Shown one piece after another: positions 52,019 to 60,521 of a stretch of 64,000 nucleotides of DNA (positions are counted from its first letter, which is position 1; each line of letters begins with the position of its first letter). The position numbers and the translations under genes are program-made. Source of the DNA: Planctomycetaceae bacterium (GTDB lineage: Bacteria > Planctomycetota > Planctomycetia > Planctomycetales > Planctomycetaceae); assembly GCA_021732845.1 (NCBI GenBank), contig JAKFUF010000030.1:30104-94103 (forward strand). The letters run 5' to 3'. The notes beneath the pieces were generated by a model, which made no database searches, was not told the origin of the DNA, and worked only from the letters and a program-made list of their open reading frames with translations.

Positions 52019-54127
52019 CTATTTCGTGGCTTTCGGCTCGGGCTTGGTTTCCACAGGCTTTGGCACGTGACCCGCCAGGCCGGGTACATCTTCCTCTCCG
52101 GCGGGAACGGTGATCGACGAGCCCTTGAAGGCGTCGCCGAGGGCTTCATAACGGCCACCCAGGTGGACTGCCAGAAACGCTTCGGTGACGGCCTGGAACG
52201 CGAGGGAATTTGGCGGACGGGCGAAGCCGTGGCCTTCATCGGGGAACAGGACGTAGGTCACGGGGATCTTGTGCGACTGCATCGCCTTCACGATTTGATC
52301 GGCTTCCGACTGCTTGACGCGGGGGTCATTCGCGCCTTGTCCGATCAGCAGCGGACGCTGGATCTTGGTTACCAGATTCAACGGCGACCGCGACTCCAGG
52401 AACTTGCGGCCTTCGTCCGTCATATGATCGCCCACGCGATCTTTGAACAACTGGATCGCGGGTGCCCAGTAGGGCGGAATCGTCTTGAGCAGCGTAATCA
52501 GATTGGAAGGGCCGACGATGTCGATGCCACAGACGAAGCGGTCGGGTGTGAATGTCAGACCGACCAGCGTGGCGTAGCCACCGTAGCTGCCACCCATGAT
52601 CGCCACTTTCTTCGGATCCGCGATCTTTTCGGCGACGGCCCAGTCGACAGCGTCGAGCAGGTCGTCGTGCATTTTCGCCGCCCACTCCTTGTTGCCGGCG
52701 TTCAAAAACTTCTTGCCGAAGCCGGTTGAGCCCCGGAAGTTGACGCTGAGCACGGCGTAGCCACGGTTGGTGAGGAACTGATGTTCCGGGTCCAACCCCC
52801 AGGCATCCCGCGCCCAGGGTCCGCCATGCACGTTGAGAATCAGCGGCAGTGGCTTGTTCGGCCGGCCATCACCGTCCGGGTCGCTTTCCGGCGGCAGTGT
52901 CAGGTAGCTCACCAGGCTCAGGCCATCGCGCGACTTGAGGACCACGGGGTGCATCTTGGCCAGCTTCCACGCTTCCAGATCCTTGCGGTTCGTGAACAGG
53001 AATTTTTCCTTGCCGGTGTCACGGTCGTAGACGTAATACCGCACCGGGCCATTGTCGAGCAGGAAGGCGACCACCCAGACCCTGTCATCCAGCGTGCGGC
53101 TGGCGACAGTGATGTCGCCGTCGGCGATCTTGCGGAGAATCTTGAAGTCTTTCTCGATCGCCTTGTCCTGAAACTCCCAAATCGTCCGGTCGTAGGTGAA
53201 CGACACGCCCTGAATGGTGTTCTCGGTGGGGTGCGCCATGATGCCGCCGGCGTCCGCCAGCGGATTCTCGGCGATCACGGTTTGCTTGCCGGTCTTGAGG
53301 TCAAACTGCGTGATCGCTCCCGTGTCCCGGCCGCGGCTGTCGATCAGGTAGAGAATCTCGCCCGTTTTGTCGAACCCAACGGGATTTGTCGTCAGGGAAT
53401 CCTCCTGCGGGATGTGCAGGAATTCCTTCCACTTGTCCGCGCCATCCGGCTGCAGAATCAATGTTCCGCCGTCTTCGGCATACTTTTGGGCCAGACGGAC
53501 TTTGAAATCATCGTCCGTCAGAAAACCGGTGAACTCGGTATTCTTCTGGAGCAGCGTTCGTTCACCCGTGGCGATGTTGACCCGATGCAGATCGTGGAAT
53601 TGCTCGTCGCGGTCGTTCAGCCCGATGATGACTTCATTCGGGAACCGGTGGCTCACCGAATCGATCTGCGCCGCGACGTTCTTGAACGGGGTCAGATCCT
53701 TCGTCTCGCCAGCCGCCAGATCGACACTGTAAACATGCGTGTTCTCGTCGCCGTTGGCATCCTGCGAGTACAGAATGTGCTGGCTGGTGTAGGCCCAGAA
53801 GTAGGACCGGATGCCGCGGAACTTGTCCTTGGTGACCGGCTTGGCTTTTGAGGGGTCGCCGACTGGCCCAACCCAAATATTGAGCACGCCTTCCACCGGC
53901 GCAATGTAGCTGAGCTGCTTGCCGTCGGGGCTGATCCGCGCGGCGGCCTTGTCGGGGTTGCCGAACAGGACCCGCCGTGGAATGAGGCCGGTGTCCTTGC
54001 CCGCGGCTGTCGGGCTGGGCTCCGCCGCGAAACTGGAAACTCCCACAAGCATCGCTCCGATCCAGACACAGGTCCGGAGAACGGGAAGGGAAAAGAACCG
54101 TGAACCAAGGCGTAGCATACCGCTCAT
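52019..54127 (-). CDS. S9-family prolyl-oligopeptidase-type serine peptidase, secreted
   Basis: The 702-residue protein starts at MSGMLRLGSRFFSLPVLRTC; a frame 18 codons longer is not needed. A signal peptide precedes a seven-bladed propeller of the S9 type (DGKQLSYIAPVEGVLNIWV, DANGDENTHVYSVDLAAGET). The catalytic alpha/beta-hydrolase domain begins near residue 415, with VHGGPWARDAWG, NFRGSTGFGKKF and the nucleophile GGSYGG with Ser at about 514. The acid and histidine lie in GANDPRVKQSEAD and PDEGHGF. It hydrolyses short peptides outside the cytoplasm. Dipeptidyl-peptidase or acyl-aminoacyl-peptidase types cannot be separated by eye. Confidence 0.9.
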   Translation of the reverse strand: MSGMLRLGSRFFSLPVLRTCVWIGAMLVGVSSFAAEPSPTAAGKDTGLIPRRVLFGNPDKAAARISPDGKQLSYIAPVEGVLNIWVGPVGDPSKAKPVTKDKFRGIRSYFWAYTSQHILYSQDANGDENTHVYSVDLAAGETKDLTPFKNVAAQIDSVSHRFPNEVIIGLNDRDEQFHDLHRVNIATGERTLLQKNTEFTGFLTDDDFKVRLAQKYAEDGGTLILQPDGADKWKEFLHIPQEDSLTTNPVGFDKTGEILYLIDSRGRDTGAITQFDLKTGKQTVIAENPLADAGGIMAHPTENTIQGVSFTYDRTIWEFQDKAIEKDFKILRKIADGDITVASRTLDDRVWVVAFLLDNGPVRYYVYDRDTGKEKFLFTNRKDLEAWKLAKMHPVVLKSRDGLSLVSYLTLPPESDPDGDGRPNKPLPLILNVHGGPWARDAWGLDPEHQFLTNRGYAVLSVNFRGSTGFGKKFLNAGNKEWAAKMHDDLLDAVDWAVAEKIADPKKVAIMGGSYGGYATLVGLTFTPDRFVCGIDIVGPSNLITLLKTIPPYWAPAIQLFKDRVGDHMTDEGRKFLESRSPLNLVTKIQRPLLIGQGANDPRVKQSEADQIVKAMQSHKIPVTYVLFPDEGHGFARPPNSLAFQAVTEAFLAVHLGGRYEALGDAFKGSSITVPAGEEDVPGLAGHVPKPVETKPEPKATK

Positions 54128-54509
54128 GCCTCCTGAATTGCGGTGAAAACGTGCCGACTGTGGCATTCGAAATGGTGCCAAGGGCGCACCGCGATCGTAT
54201 CGGACGCGCAGGGCTCCCGCCAGCGAGTGCGAGCCACCGCGCCAGGCGGCCTAGGCTGATGGGGTAGTGTGGGGTGTTTGCCAATGCTTGATTACGGCCC
54301 CTACAGCTTTCCCGGCTTCTGCTGCGGGCACCACCGGATCGGCATTGCGGTCGAATTGTGAACAGCGGGTGAGCAGGCTTCGGTCCGCCATGAGAGGTCG
54401 ACGATAGCTAGGTCAGGAACCTCGGATGTGCGACACATCCCGCGAACGACGCCGCCCTGACGAGTGGCTTCGCCCATCGGGGATTCCTGGGAAAACACTG
54501 CGGAACGCC
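54128..54509. other. Divergent intergenic region, no gene seen
   Basis: These 382 bases separate the S9 peptidase and histidine kinase genes. Open frames within are not supported. Promoters must lie here; none is clear by eye. Confidence 0.45.
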
Positions 54510-55376
54510 ATGACCAAACCCTCGGAACGTGAAGAACTTGAGTCGCTCATCCTCGATCTTCAGCAGCAGTTGTTGCAGGCGCAAAAGCTCAGCACGGTCG
54601 GCTCGCTGGCTTCGTCCATCACGCATGAGTTCAACAACATCCTGACGACGATCATCAACTACGCGAAGCTTGGCCTGCGGCACAAAGACACGGCCACCCG
54701 CGAAAAATCGCTGGAGAAGATCCTTCAGGCGGGCCAGCGCGCCAGTCGGATCACCACCGGCATGCTCTCTTACGCCCGCCGCGGAGTCGATCGGCGGGAA
54801 CCAGTCAGCCTCGTGGCTCTCGTCCAAGACGTGCTCGTGCTGGTCGAGAAGGATCTGCAGATCCACCGCGTTAAGCTCGAAACCGTGTTTGAGGGTGAGC
54901 CACAGGCGACGATCAACGCCAGCCAGATCCAGCAGGTTGTGCTGAATCTGATCATCAACGCCCGGCAGGCGATGGCTTCGGGCGGCCAGTTGCAAGTCGC
55001 GGTGCGTGCCCAGGGAGAGATCGCGGAAATCTCCATTCGCGACTCCGGATGTGGCATTCCACCGGAAACCCTGCGGAAAATCTTTGAACCCTACTTCACC
55101 ACCAAATCCGCCGATGCCCAAGGTCAGGGCGGAACCGGCCTCGGGCTGTCGATGGCCAAGGATGTGATGGAGAGCCACCAGGGGCGGATCCGGGTGGACA
55201 GTGCGGTGGGAAAGGGGACGACGTTTACCCTCAAATTCCCAGTGTCACGGACCGCCACCGCCGAGACGGCGGCAAAGCCAGCGGATACGAAGGTGACAAC
55301 GGCCAAACCCACGTCGAAGGCCACCAAGACGGCCGCGACCGCACCACTCGCCATCGCTCCCAGCGCTCAGAAATGA
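54510..55376 (+). CDS. Soluble sensor histidine kinase without a sensor domain
   Basis: The 288-residue protein starts at MTKPSEREELESLILDL. It has a coiled-coil start, then the H-box SSITHEFNNIL with the phospho-accepting His39, an N-box VVLNLIINARQAM near 155, a G1-box RDSGCGIPP and a G2 region QGGTGLGLSMAK with ATP-lid features. The type is NtrB-like (HisKA plus HATPase). No membrane helix or PAS/GAF domain is present, so it must respond through a partner. The last 40 residues are Ala/Lys/Thr-rich and disordered. No response regulator gene is adjacent, so it is an orphan. Confidence 0.9.
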   Translation: MTKPSEREELESLILDLQQQLLQAQKLSTVGSLASSITHEFNNILTTIINYAKLGLRHKDTATREKSLEKILQAGQRASRITTGMLSYARRGVDRREPVSLVALVQDVLVLVEKDLQIHRVKLETVFEGEPQATINASQIQQVVLNLIINARQAMASGGQLQVAVRAQGEIAEISIRDSGCGIPPETLRKIFEPYFTTKSADAQGQGGTGLGLSMAKDVMESHQGRIRVDSAVGKGTTFTLKFPVSRTATAETAAKPADTKVTTAKPTSKATKTAATAPLAIAPSAQK

Positions 55377-55460
55377 ACGGAAGCGGTTCGATTGTCTTTC
55401 GTGGGGTCTCCCTGTACTTTGCATTGACTCAATGCATCCCCAGGCGACGACCCCATTGCC

Positions 55461-56426
55461 ATGCCCGAAACGACACCGCCGTATCTCCGCTTGTACCGCA
55501 CCATGCAGGTCATCCGGCAAACCGAAGAGCAATTGGCGAAGTCGCACCAGCGGGGGCTGATCCACGGGGCCTGCCACACCTATGTGGGGCAGGAGGCGAT
55601 CGCCACGGGGGTGTGTGCGCATCTGCGGCCGAGTGATGTGGTCTTCAGCACCCACCGCGGGCATGGTCATGCACTGGCGAAGGGTGTGACGCCAGCGGCC
55701 CTGATCGCGGAACTGTTTGGGCGAGCCACCGGCTGCTCGAGCGGACGCGGTGGCAGCATGCACCTGTTCTCTCCCGAAGTGGGGATGATGGGGACCAGCG
55801 GCATCGTGGGGCCGTGCATCCTGCAGGCGGCGGGGGCGGGCTACAGCTTCAAGCTGCTGAAATCTGACAACGTGGGCGTCGCATTTTTTGGCGATGGCGC
55901 GGTCAACAATGGGGCGTTTCATGAGGGGCTGAACATGGCCTCGATCTGGAAACTGCCCTCACTGTTCATCTGCGAAAACAACCAGTTCGCCACTGAAGTG
56001 CCGTTCAAATACGCTGCCGGCAATCCGACGGTGGCCTCCCGCGGTGCAGCTTATGGCATGCCGGGGATCGAGGTGGATGGCAACGATGTTCTCGCCGTCT
56101 ACGAAGCAGCCAAGACCGCGATTCAGCGGGCCAAGGCGGGTGAGGGGCCGACACTGATCGAGTGCCTGACCTACCGCACGCGGCCACACTCCGAGGGTAT
56201 GGGTGATTTCGGTTACCGCAGCCGCGAAGAGGTGGAGGCCTGGAAGGCCCGCTGCCCGATTCGCCGCTTCGCCGAAAAGCTGGTCGCGGAGTCGCTAGCC
56301 ACCGTGGACGAATTGGCAAAGATCGAGGCCGAGGTGCAGGCGATGGTGGTCGAAGCCCAGGCGTTCGCCGAAAACAGCCCGTGGCCGGATCCGTCCACCG
56401 CGGCGACGCATGTGTATGCCCAGTGA
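55461..56426 (+). CDS. 2-oxoacid dehydrogenase E1 alpha subunit (pyruvate or acetoin type)
   Basis: The 321-residue protein is a thiamine-diphosphate-dependent E1 alpha chain. The TPP/Mg motif is GDGAVNNGAFHEGLNMAS near residue 137, ending in ICENNQFATE. Substrate-side motifs HRGHGHALAKG near 59 and GRGGSMHLFSP near 95 match PDH/AcoA-type chains. It heads an operon with E1 beta and E2; no lipoamide dehydrogenase is in the window. Pyruvate dehydrogenase is the default reading, with acetoin dehydrogenase as an alternative because of the short chain. A repeat of family C lies between this gene and E1 beta. Confidence 0.88.
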   Translation: MPETTPPYLRLYRTMQVIRQTEEQLAKSHQRGLIHGACHTYVGQEAIATGVCAHLRPSDVVFSTHRGHGHALAKGVTPAALIAELFGRATGCSSGRGGSMHLFSPEVGMMGTSGIVGPCILQAAGAGYSFKLLKSDNVGVAFFGDGAVNNGAFHEGLNMASIWKLPSLFICENNQFATEVPFKYAAGNPTVASRGAAYGMPGIEVDGNDVLAVYEAAKTAIQRAKAGEGPTLIECLTYRTRPHSEGMGDFGYRSREEVEAWKARCPIRRFAEKLVAESLATVDELAKIEAEVQAMVVEAQAFAENSPWPDPSTAATHVYAQ

Positions 56427-56480
56427 GCCACGCTGCCGATGCACGGTAGGCTTGCAGTGATTCGCCAAAGGATCGGTCGG

Positions 56481-56632
56481 ATTTCAAATCTCAAATTTCA
56501 AATTTCACAGTCTGTGCAGCCCCGCCGAACTGTCGTCTGCGTTTCACCGGTGCAAAGTTTATCTCTCGACATGCTGCGGATGTGACGAAAAAAAGCATTT
56601 TACTGTGAAATTTGAAATCTGAAATTTGAAAT
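56481..56632. repeat. Palindromic intercistronic element C with (ATTTCAA)-type heptamer arms
   Basis: Each arm has four tandem heptamers of the type ATTTCAA plus AGT. The left arm (56481-56511) and the reverse complement of the right arm (56602-56632) match over 31 bases with about two mismatches. The 90-base middle contains TTTCACAGTCTGTGCAG and GAACTGTCG, words shared with element D 2.6 kb away. It lies between the E1 alpha and E1 beta genes. Confidence 0.85.
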
Positions 56633-56721
56633 GGCATGGAACAAGAGAGCAGATTTCCGCCGGAAATCTCAGTCACACTTGAAATCACCTTGTCACTCGT
56701 CTCCCGAATTCTGAGCCCCAC

Positions 56722-57699
56722 ATGCCCGAACTGACGTTCATGAAAGCGACCCTGGAGGGGCTGACCGAGGAGATGGAGTTGAACCCGCGCATCTTTGTGA
56801 TGGGCGAGGGGATCGGGAAGCGCGGCGGAAACTTCAAAACGACCGAAGGGTTGTTTGACAGGTTTGGCGCGGAACGGCTGTGCGACACGCCGATCTGCGA
56901 GCGCGGGTTTGTCGGCATGGCTGCTGGCGCGGCCATGACGGGGACGCGCCCGATCATCGACTTCATGTTCGCCGATTTCATCATGGATTCGATCGGCGAG
57001 ATCGTGAACCAGATCGCCAAGATGCAGTACATGAGCAGCGGGAGGCTCAAAATGCCGGTCCTGCTGCGCGGCTGCATCGGCATCGGGCACTCGGCGGCCA
57101 CGCATCACTCGGGCAACTATTACCCGCTCTACTCGCATTTTCCCGGCCTGCGGGTCTGTGTGCCTTCGATGGCCGCGGACGCCAAGGGGCTGCTGAAAAC
57201 CGCGCTCCGCTCCGATGACCCGGTGCTGTTCCTGGAACACAAGTCCCTGCTGAACATCAAGGGGCAGGTTCCAACGGGCGAACACCTCGTCCCATTCGGC
57301 AAGGCGGCGATCGTTCGCGAGGGGAGGGATGTGACGGTGGTGGCGCTGACCATCATGGTCCACAAGTCGCTGCAGGCCGCCGAAATTCTGGCGAAGGAAG
57401 GATTGTCTGTCGAAATTGTCGATCCGCGAACGGTCTCGCCGCTGGACATCGACACGATTCTCGAGTCGGTGCATAAGACCGGCCGGCTGATCATCATCGA
57501 CGAGGCGTTCGCCCCCTGCGGCGTCGGTGGCGACATCGCGGCACTGGTCATCGACCGCGGCTTCGACGACCTCGACGCACCCATCCGGCGGCTCAACGGA
57601 ACATTCACACCGACCCCCTACAGTCCGCCCCTCGAAGCGGCCGTCGTGCCGAGTGTTGAGCGAATCGCTCAAGCGATTCGCGACCTGATTGCCGAGTAG
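56722..57699 (+). CDS. 2-oxoacid dehydrogenase E1 beta subunit
   Basis: The 325-residue protein has the E1 beta pattern: LTFMKATLEGLTEEMELNPR at the start, VMGEGIGKRGGNFKTTEGL near 35, RLCDTPICERGFVGMAAGAAM near 52, and the C-terminal transketolase-like VEIVDPRTVSPLDIDTIL near 230 with FAPCGVGGDIAALV. It forms the tetramer with the E1 alpha encoded 295 bases upstream, and the E2 gene follows 75 bases downstream. The complex converts pyruvate, or another 2-oxoacid, to an acyl-lipoyl group. The start chosen gives MPELTFMKATLEG. Confidence 0.9.
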   Translation: MPELTFMKATLEGLTEEMELNPRIFVMGEGIGKRGGNFKTTEGLFDRFGAERLCDTPICERGFVGMAAGAAMTGTRPIIDFMFADFIMDSIGEIVNQIAKMQYMSSGRLKMPVLLRGCIGIGHSAATHHSGNYYPLYSHFPGLRVCVPSMAADAKGLLKTALRSDDPVLFLEHKSLLNIKGQVPTGEHLVPFGKAAIVREGRDVTVVALTIMVHKSLQAAEILAKEGLSVEIVDPRTVSPLDIDTILESVHKTGRLIIIDEAFAPCGVGGDIAALVIDRGFDDLDAPIRRLNGTFTPTPYSPPLEAAVVPSVERIAQAIRDLIAE

Positions 57700-57774
57700 T
57701 TTTTGACAAGAACGCAGGCGCGGCCGCCAAGATCTTGGCGAATGCCGACCCCAGACACGTTTGGACAGGATCGC

Positions 57775-59034
57775 ATGTTTCCCCTCAGCATTCCGCGCCT
57801 CGGCTGGACGATGGAAGAAGGCACGTTCGTCGAGTGGCTCAAACGCGACGGCGACAGCGTCAAGGCCGGCGATGCCCTGTTCGTGATCGAGGGCGACAAG
57901 GCGGCGCAGGATGTCGAGGCCGCCGAAGCAGGGATCTTGAGGATTGCCCCCGATGCGCCGAGTCCCGGTTCAATTGTCCCGGTCGGCCGGGAACTGGGCT
58001 GCATTTTGAGCCCCGGCGAGGTGCCGCCTTGGGAAGCGGCCGCCAGTCCGGCACCGGCGGAAACCAGCGCCCGGCCTGTGGCAACTGCCGCCAGCGCGGA
58101 AACTCCAAGCCCCACCGTGGCCGTGGTTCCGCCCGCTCCCCGCCGGAGTTCGCCGCTCATCACCCCCCGCGCCAAACGTGTGGCTCAAGAACATTCCGTC
58201 GGCTGGAAGGTGTTGAACGGCTCCGGACGAAACCAGCGGATTCGCGAACGGGATGTCCGGGCTGCAATCTGCACCACTGGTGGCTCAACCCTGCATCTCA
58301 CCTCCAGATCTGAACGGCCGGACCAGGGGCGAGCCACGGTTCAGCCGCTGTCGCCACTGCGGCAGAAGATTGTGCAGCGGTTGTCTCAAACCGCCCGCAC
58401 CGTGGTCCCGGTGACACTCAACACCGCTGTCGATGCGACGAATCTTGTGAACTTTCGTCAGCAGTTCGTCGCTGCGGCAGCAAATGATGCCAAAGGCAGC
58501 CAGGCCGTCCCCAGCGTCACCGACCTGTTGTTGAAGCTGACCGCCGCCGCTTTGGAGACGCACCCACAACTGAACGGCCACTGGAGCGACACCGGGATTC
58601 GCCTGTTTGATGAGGTTCATATCGGACTGGCGGTCGACACCGATGCGGGACTTTTGGTTCCGGTCCTTCGCGACGTTGCCCGAACCAGCCTGCGGGAACT
58701 GGCCACAAGAAATCGCGAACTGGTGGCCGCCGCCCGCGCCCGGCGGCTGTCCGCCGATGAACTGCAGGGCAGCACGTTCACGATCACGAATTTGGGAATG
58801 CTGGGGATCGACGGGTTCACGCCGGTGCTCAACTCCCCCGAAGTGGCAATTCTGGGGGTGGGCCGCATCGTGCGCAGCCCCGTCGCCGGTCCTGGCGACC
58901 AGATTGTCATTCGCGACCGGCTGACGCTGAGCCTGACGTTCGATCACCGCGCCCTCGACGGAGCCCCCGCGGCGCGATTCCTGCAGACGCTGACGCAGGC
59001 AATTGAGAACCCGGCCGCGTGGCTGGTGTCCTGA
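57775..59034 (+). CDS. Dihydrolipoamide acyltransferase E2 component
   Basis: I start this 419-residue protein at MFPLSIPRLGWTMEEG, after AGGA; a frame from 57703 is longer but unsupported. Residues 1-80 are a lipoyl domain with the lipoyl-lysine in EGDKAAQDVE near 42. A long Pro/Ala linker precedes a peripheral-subunit-binding segment (ITPRAKRVAQEHSVGWKVLNG) near 125-165. The catalytic domain ends with FDHRALDGAPAARFL (HxxxDG). It transfers acyl groups from E1 to CoA. It completes the E1alpha-E1beta-E2 operon. Confidence 0.92.
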   Translation: MFPLSIPRLGWTMEEGTFVEWLKRDGDSVKAGDALFVIEGDKAAQDVEAAEAGILRIAPDAPSPGSIVPVGRELGCILSPGEVPPWEAAASPAPAETSARPVATAASAETPSPTVAVVPPAPRRSSPLITPRAKRVAQEHSVGWKVLNGSGRNQRIRERDVRAAICTTGGSTLHLTSRSERPDQGRATVQPLSPLRQKIVQRLSQTARTVVPVTLNTAVDATNLVNFRQQFVAAAANDAKGSQAVPSVTDLLLKLTAAALETHPQLNGHWSDTGIRLFDEVHIGLAVDTDAGLLVPVLRDVARTSLRELATRNRELVAAARARRLSADELQGSTFTITNLGMLGIDGFTPVLNSPEVAILGVGRIVRSPVAGPGDQIVIRDRLTLSLTFDHRALDGAPAARFLQTLTQAIENPAAWLVS

Positions 59035-59072
59035 AGAAGGCGTTCCATTGGGACGCGCCCCGACAAAAGCCA

Positions 59073-59408
59073 ATTTCAAATCTCAAATTTTCTGACCGTC
59101 ACGGAATTTGGGTGCGGGCTCCGTCATGCGGATGGAGGTGGACAGGATGAAAAGGATCTGTTTGTGCCAGCGTTCCATAAAATCATCCTTGCGGATCCTC
59201 TCTCATCCTTCCCACCCTGTCCCAAAATCCTCACTCAAGACAACCGGCCGGCCCCCCAAAATTCGTGACGGTCAGCAAATTTTAAATTTCACAGTCTGTG
59301 CAGCCAGATCGAACTGTCGGCTGAGACTGAGTGGTCCGAACGTAACTTCTCCGCCGAAGAGCGAATATTGCGAAAAAGCAATTTACCGTGAAATTTGAGA
59401 TCTGAAAT
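59073..59408. repeat. Heptamer-arm element D, interrupted by a MITE-like insertion
   Basis: Its outer parts (59073-59091, 59284-59408) are homologous to element C: ATTTCAAATCTCAAATTT at the left, TTTCACAGTCTGTGCAGCC and GAACTGTCG inside, and GTGAAATTTGAGATCTGAAAT at the right. The left arm is split by the 184-bp insertion at 59092-59275. Removing the insertion and one 8-bp duplicate restores the arm of element C with one mismatch over about 39 bases. Confidence 0.8.
59092..59275. mobile_element. MITE-like non-autonomous element, 184 bp with 8-bp target duplication
   Basis: The ends are inverted repeats: CTGACCGTCACGGAATTTGG on the left and, on the other strand, CTGACCGTCACGAATTTTGG on the right. 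Both sides are flanked by the direct repeat CAAATTTT (59084-59091 and 59276-59283). The inside has no coding capacity. Element C represents the empty site. Ends of about 20 bp plus a fixed duplication indicate movement by a DDE transposase encoded elsewhere. Confidence 0.82.
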
Positions 59409-59438
59409 AGATCTAAAACTGCATTGAGCGGTACAGGA

Positions 59439-60440
59439 TCACACGAAGCGGCCCGTGATCGGATACGCCGAATCCTGAAAGCCGACGCCGCTGTGTTCGC
59501 CGACGGGCACCAGGGCGTTGACGGCGGCTTCGTCCTCGGCGGTGATTTGCACATCCAGGCAGCCGATGTTGTCCTCGAACTGCTCCATCGTGCGCGGGCC
59601 AATGATGACTGACGAGACGGCCGTGTTCGCCATGCACCACGCCAGCGAAAAGCGGCTGAGCGACACGCCCCGGCTCTGGCAATACCGGCCCAACGCCTCG
59701 GCGACGTCAAAACTCGCTTCGCGGAGTTCCGCCTGCTGCATCCGCTTGTCATTCCGCGCCGCGCGGCTGCCCTCGGGAAAGGGTGTGCCTGTCTTGTACT
59801 TGCCAGTCAAAATCCCCCGCGCCAAGGGGCTGTAGGTGACCACGCCGATGCCGTGTTCTTTGCAGGCGGGCAGCAGTTCGACTTCGATGTCACGGTTGAC
59901 GATGTTGTACAGCGGCTGAATGCAGGAGAATTTTTCGAGGTTGAGTTTGTCGCTGGTCCAGAGCGCCTCCATCAGCCGCCAGGTGCGGAAGTTGGAGCAG
60001 GCGATGTAGTGCACCTTCCCCGCGCGAACCATGTCATCCATCGCCCGCAGCGTCTCCTCGATCGGCGTGCCGTAGTCGGGCGTATGAATGTAGTACACGT
60101 CGATGTAGTCGGTTTTCAACCGCTTGAGGCTCGCATCGACGGCGCGGATCAGATTGAGCCGGCTGCCGCCGATCTGGTTCGGCCCGTCGCCCATCGCGCC
60201 GCGACCTTTGGTCGCCAGCACCACTTTCTCACGTCGGTCGGCGATGCCCTTGCCGATCACCACTTCAGACTCGCCCTGCACATAGACATTGGCGGTGTCA
60301 AAGAAGTTGATGCCCAGGTCGATCGCCTTGTGCATCATCCGGATCGACTCGTCGACCGGGCACGGTCCGCCAAACATCATCGTGCCGAGACAGACCGGGG
60401 ACACTTTCAAACCAGCGCGTCCCAGGCTGCGGTACTGCAT
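59439..60440 (-). CDS. Aldo/keto reductase
   Basis: The 333-residue protein begins MQYRSLGRAGLKVSPVCLG, the usual start of this family. Catalytic residues are in place: the aspartate in NFFDTANVY near residue 52, the tyrosine at the end of that segment, the lysine in VVLATKGRGAMG near 85 and the histidine in DVYYIHTPD near 120. NADPH is the expected cofactor, bound at the C-terminal end (SVIIGPRTMEQFEDNIGCLD). It reduces aldehydes or ketones, or oxidises alcohols. It resembles the YghZ/Kvbeta-like subgroup. The gene is transcribed toward the E2 gene. Confidence 0.9.
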   Translation of the reverse strand: MQYRSLGRAGLKVSPVCLGTMMFGGPCPVDESIRMMHKAIDLGINFFDTANVYVQGESEVVIGKGIADRREKVVLATKGRGAMGDGPNQIGGSRLNLIRAVDASLKRLKTDYIDVYYIHTPDYGTPIEETLRAMDDMVRAGKVHYIACSNFRTWRLMEALWTSDKLNLEKFSCIQPLYNIVNRDIEVELLPACKEHGIGVVTYSPLARGILTGKYKTGTPFPEGSRAARNDKRMQQAELREASFDVAEALGRYCQSRGVSLSRFSLAWCMANTAVSSVIIGPRTMEQFEDNIGCLDVQITAEDEAAVNALVPVGEHSGVGFQDSAYPITGRFV

Positions 60441-60521
60441 GCTTCTGCTCCAAGACAGACAGTGAATTGGTCCACCAGCGCCCGCCAACTGCTCAGGTGA
60501 CCACCGGCAATGCTGAACGAA

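Larger units (their letters stand above)
59035..59438. other. Convergent intergenic region with nested repeats
   Basis: These 404 bases separate the convergent E2 and aldo/keto reductase genes. They are almost entirely occupied by heptamer-arm element D and the MITE-like insertion inside it. No gene is seen. Confidence 0.7.
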
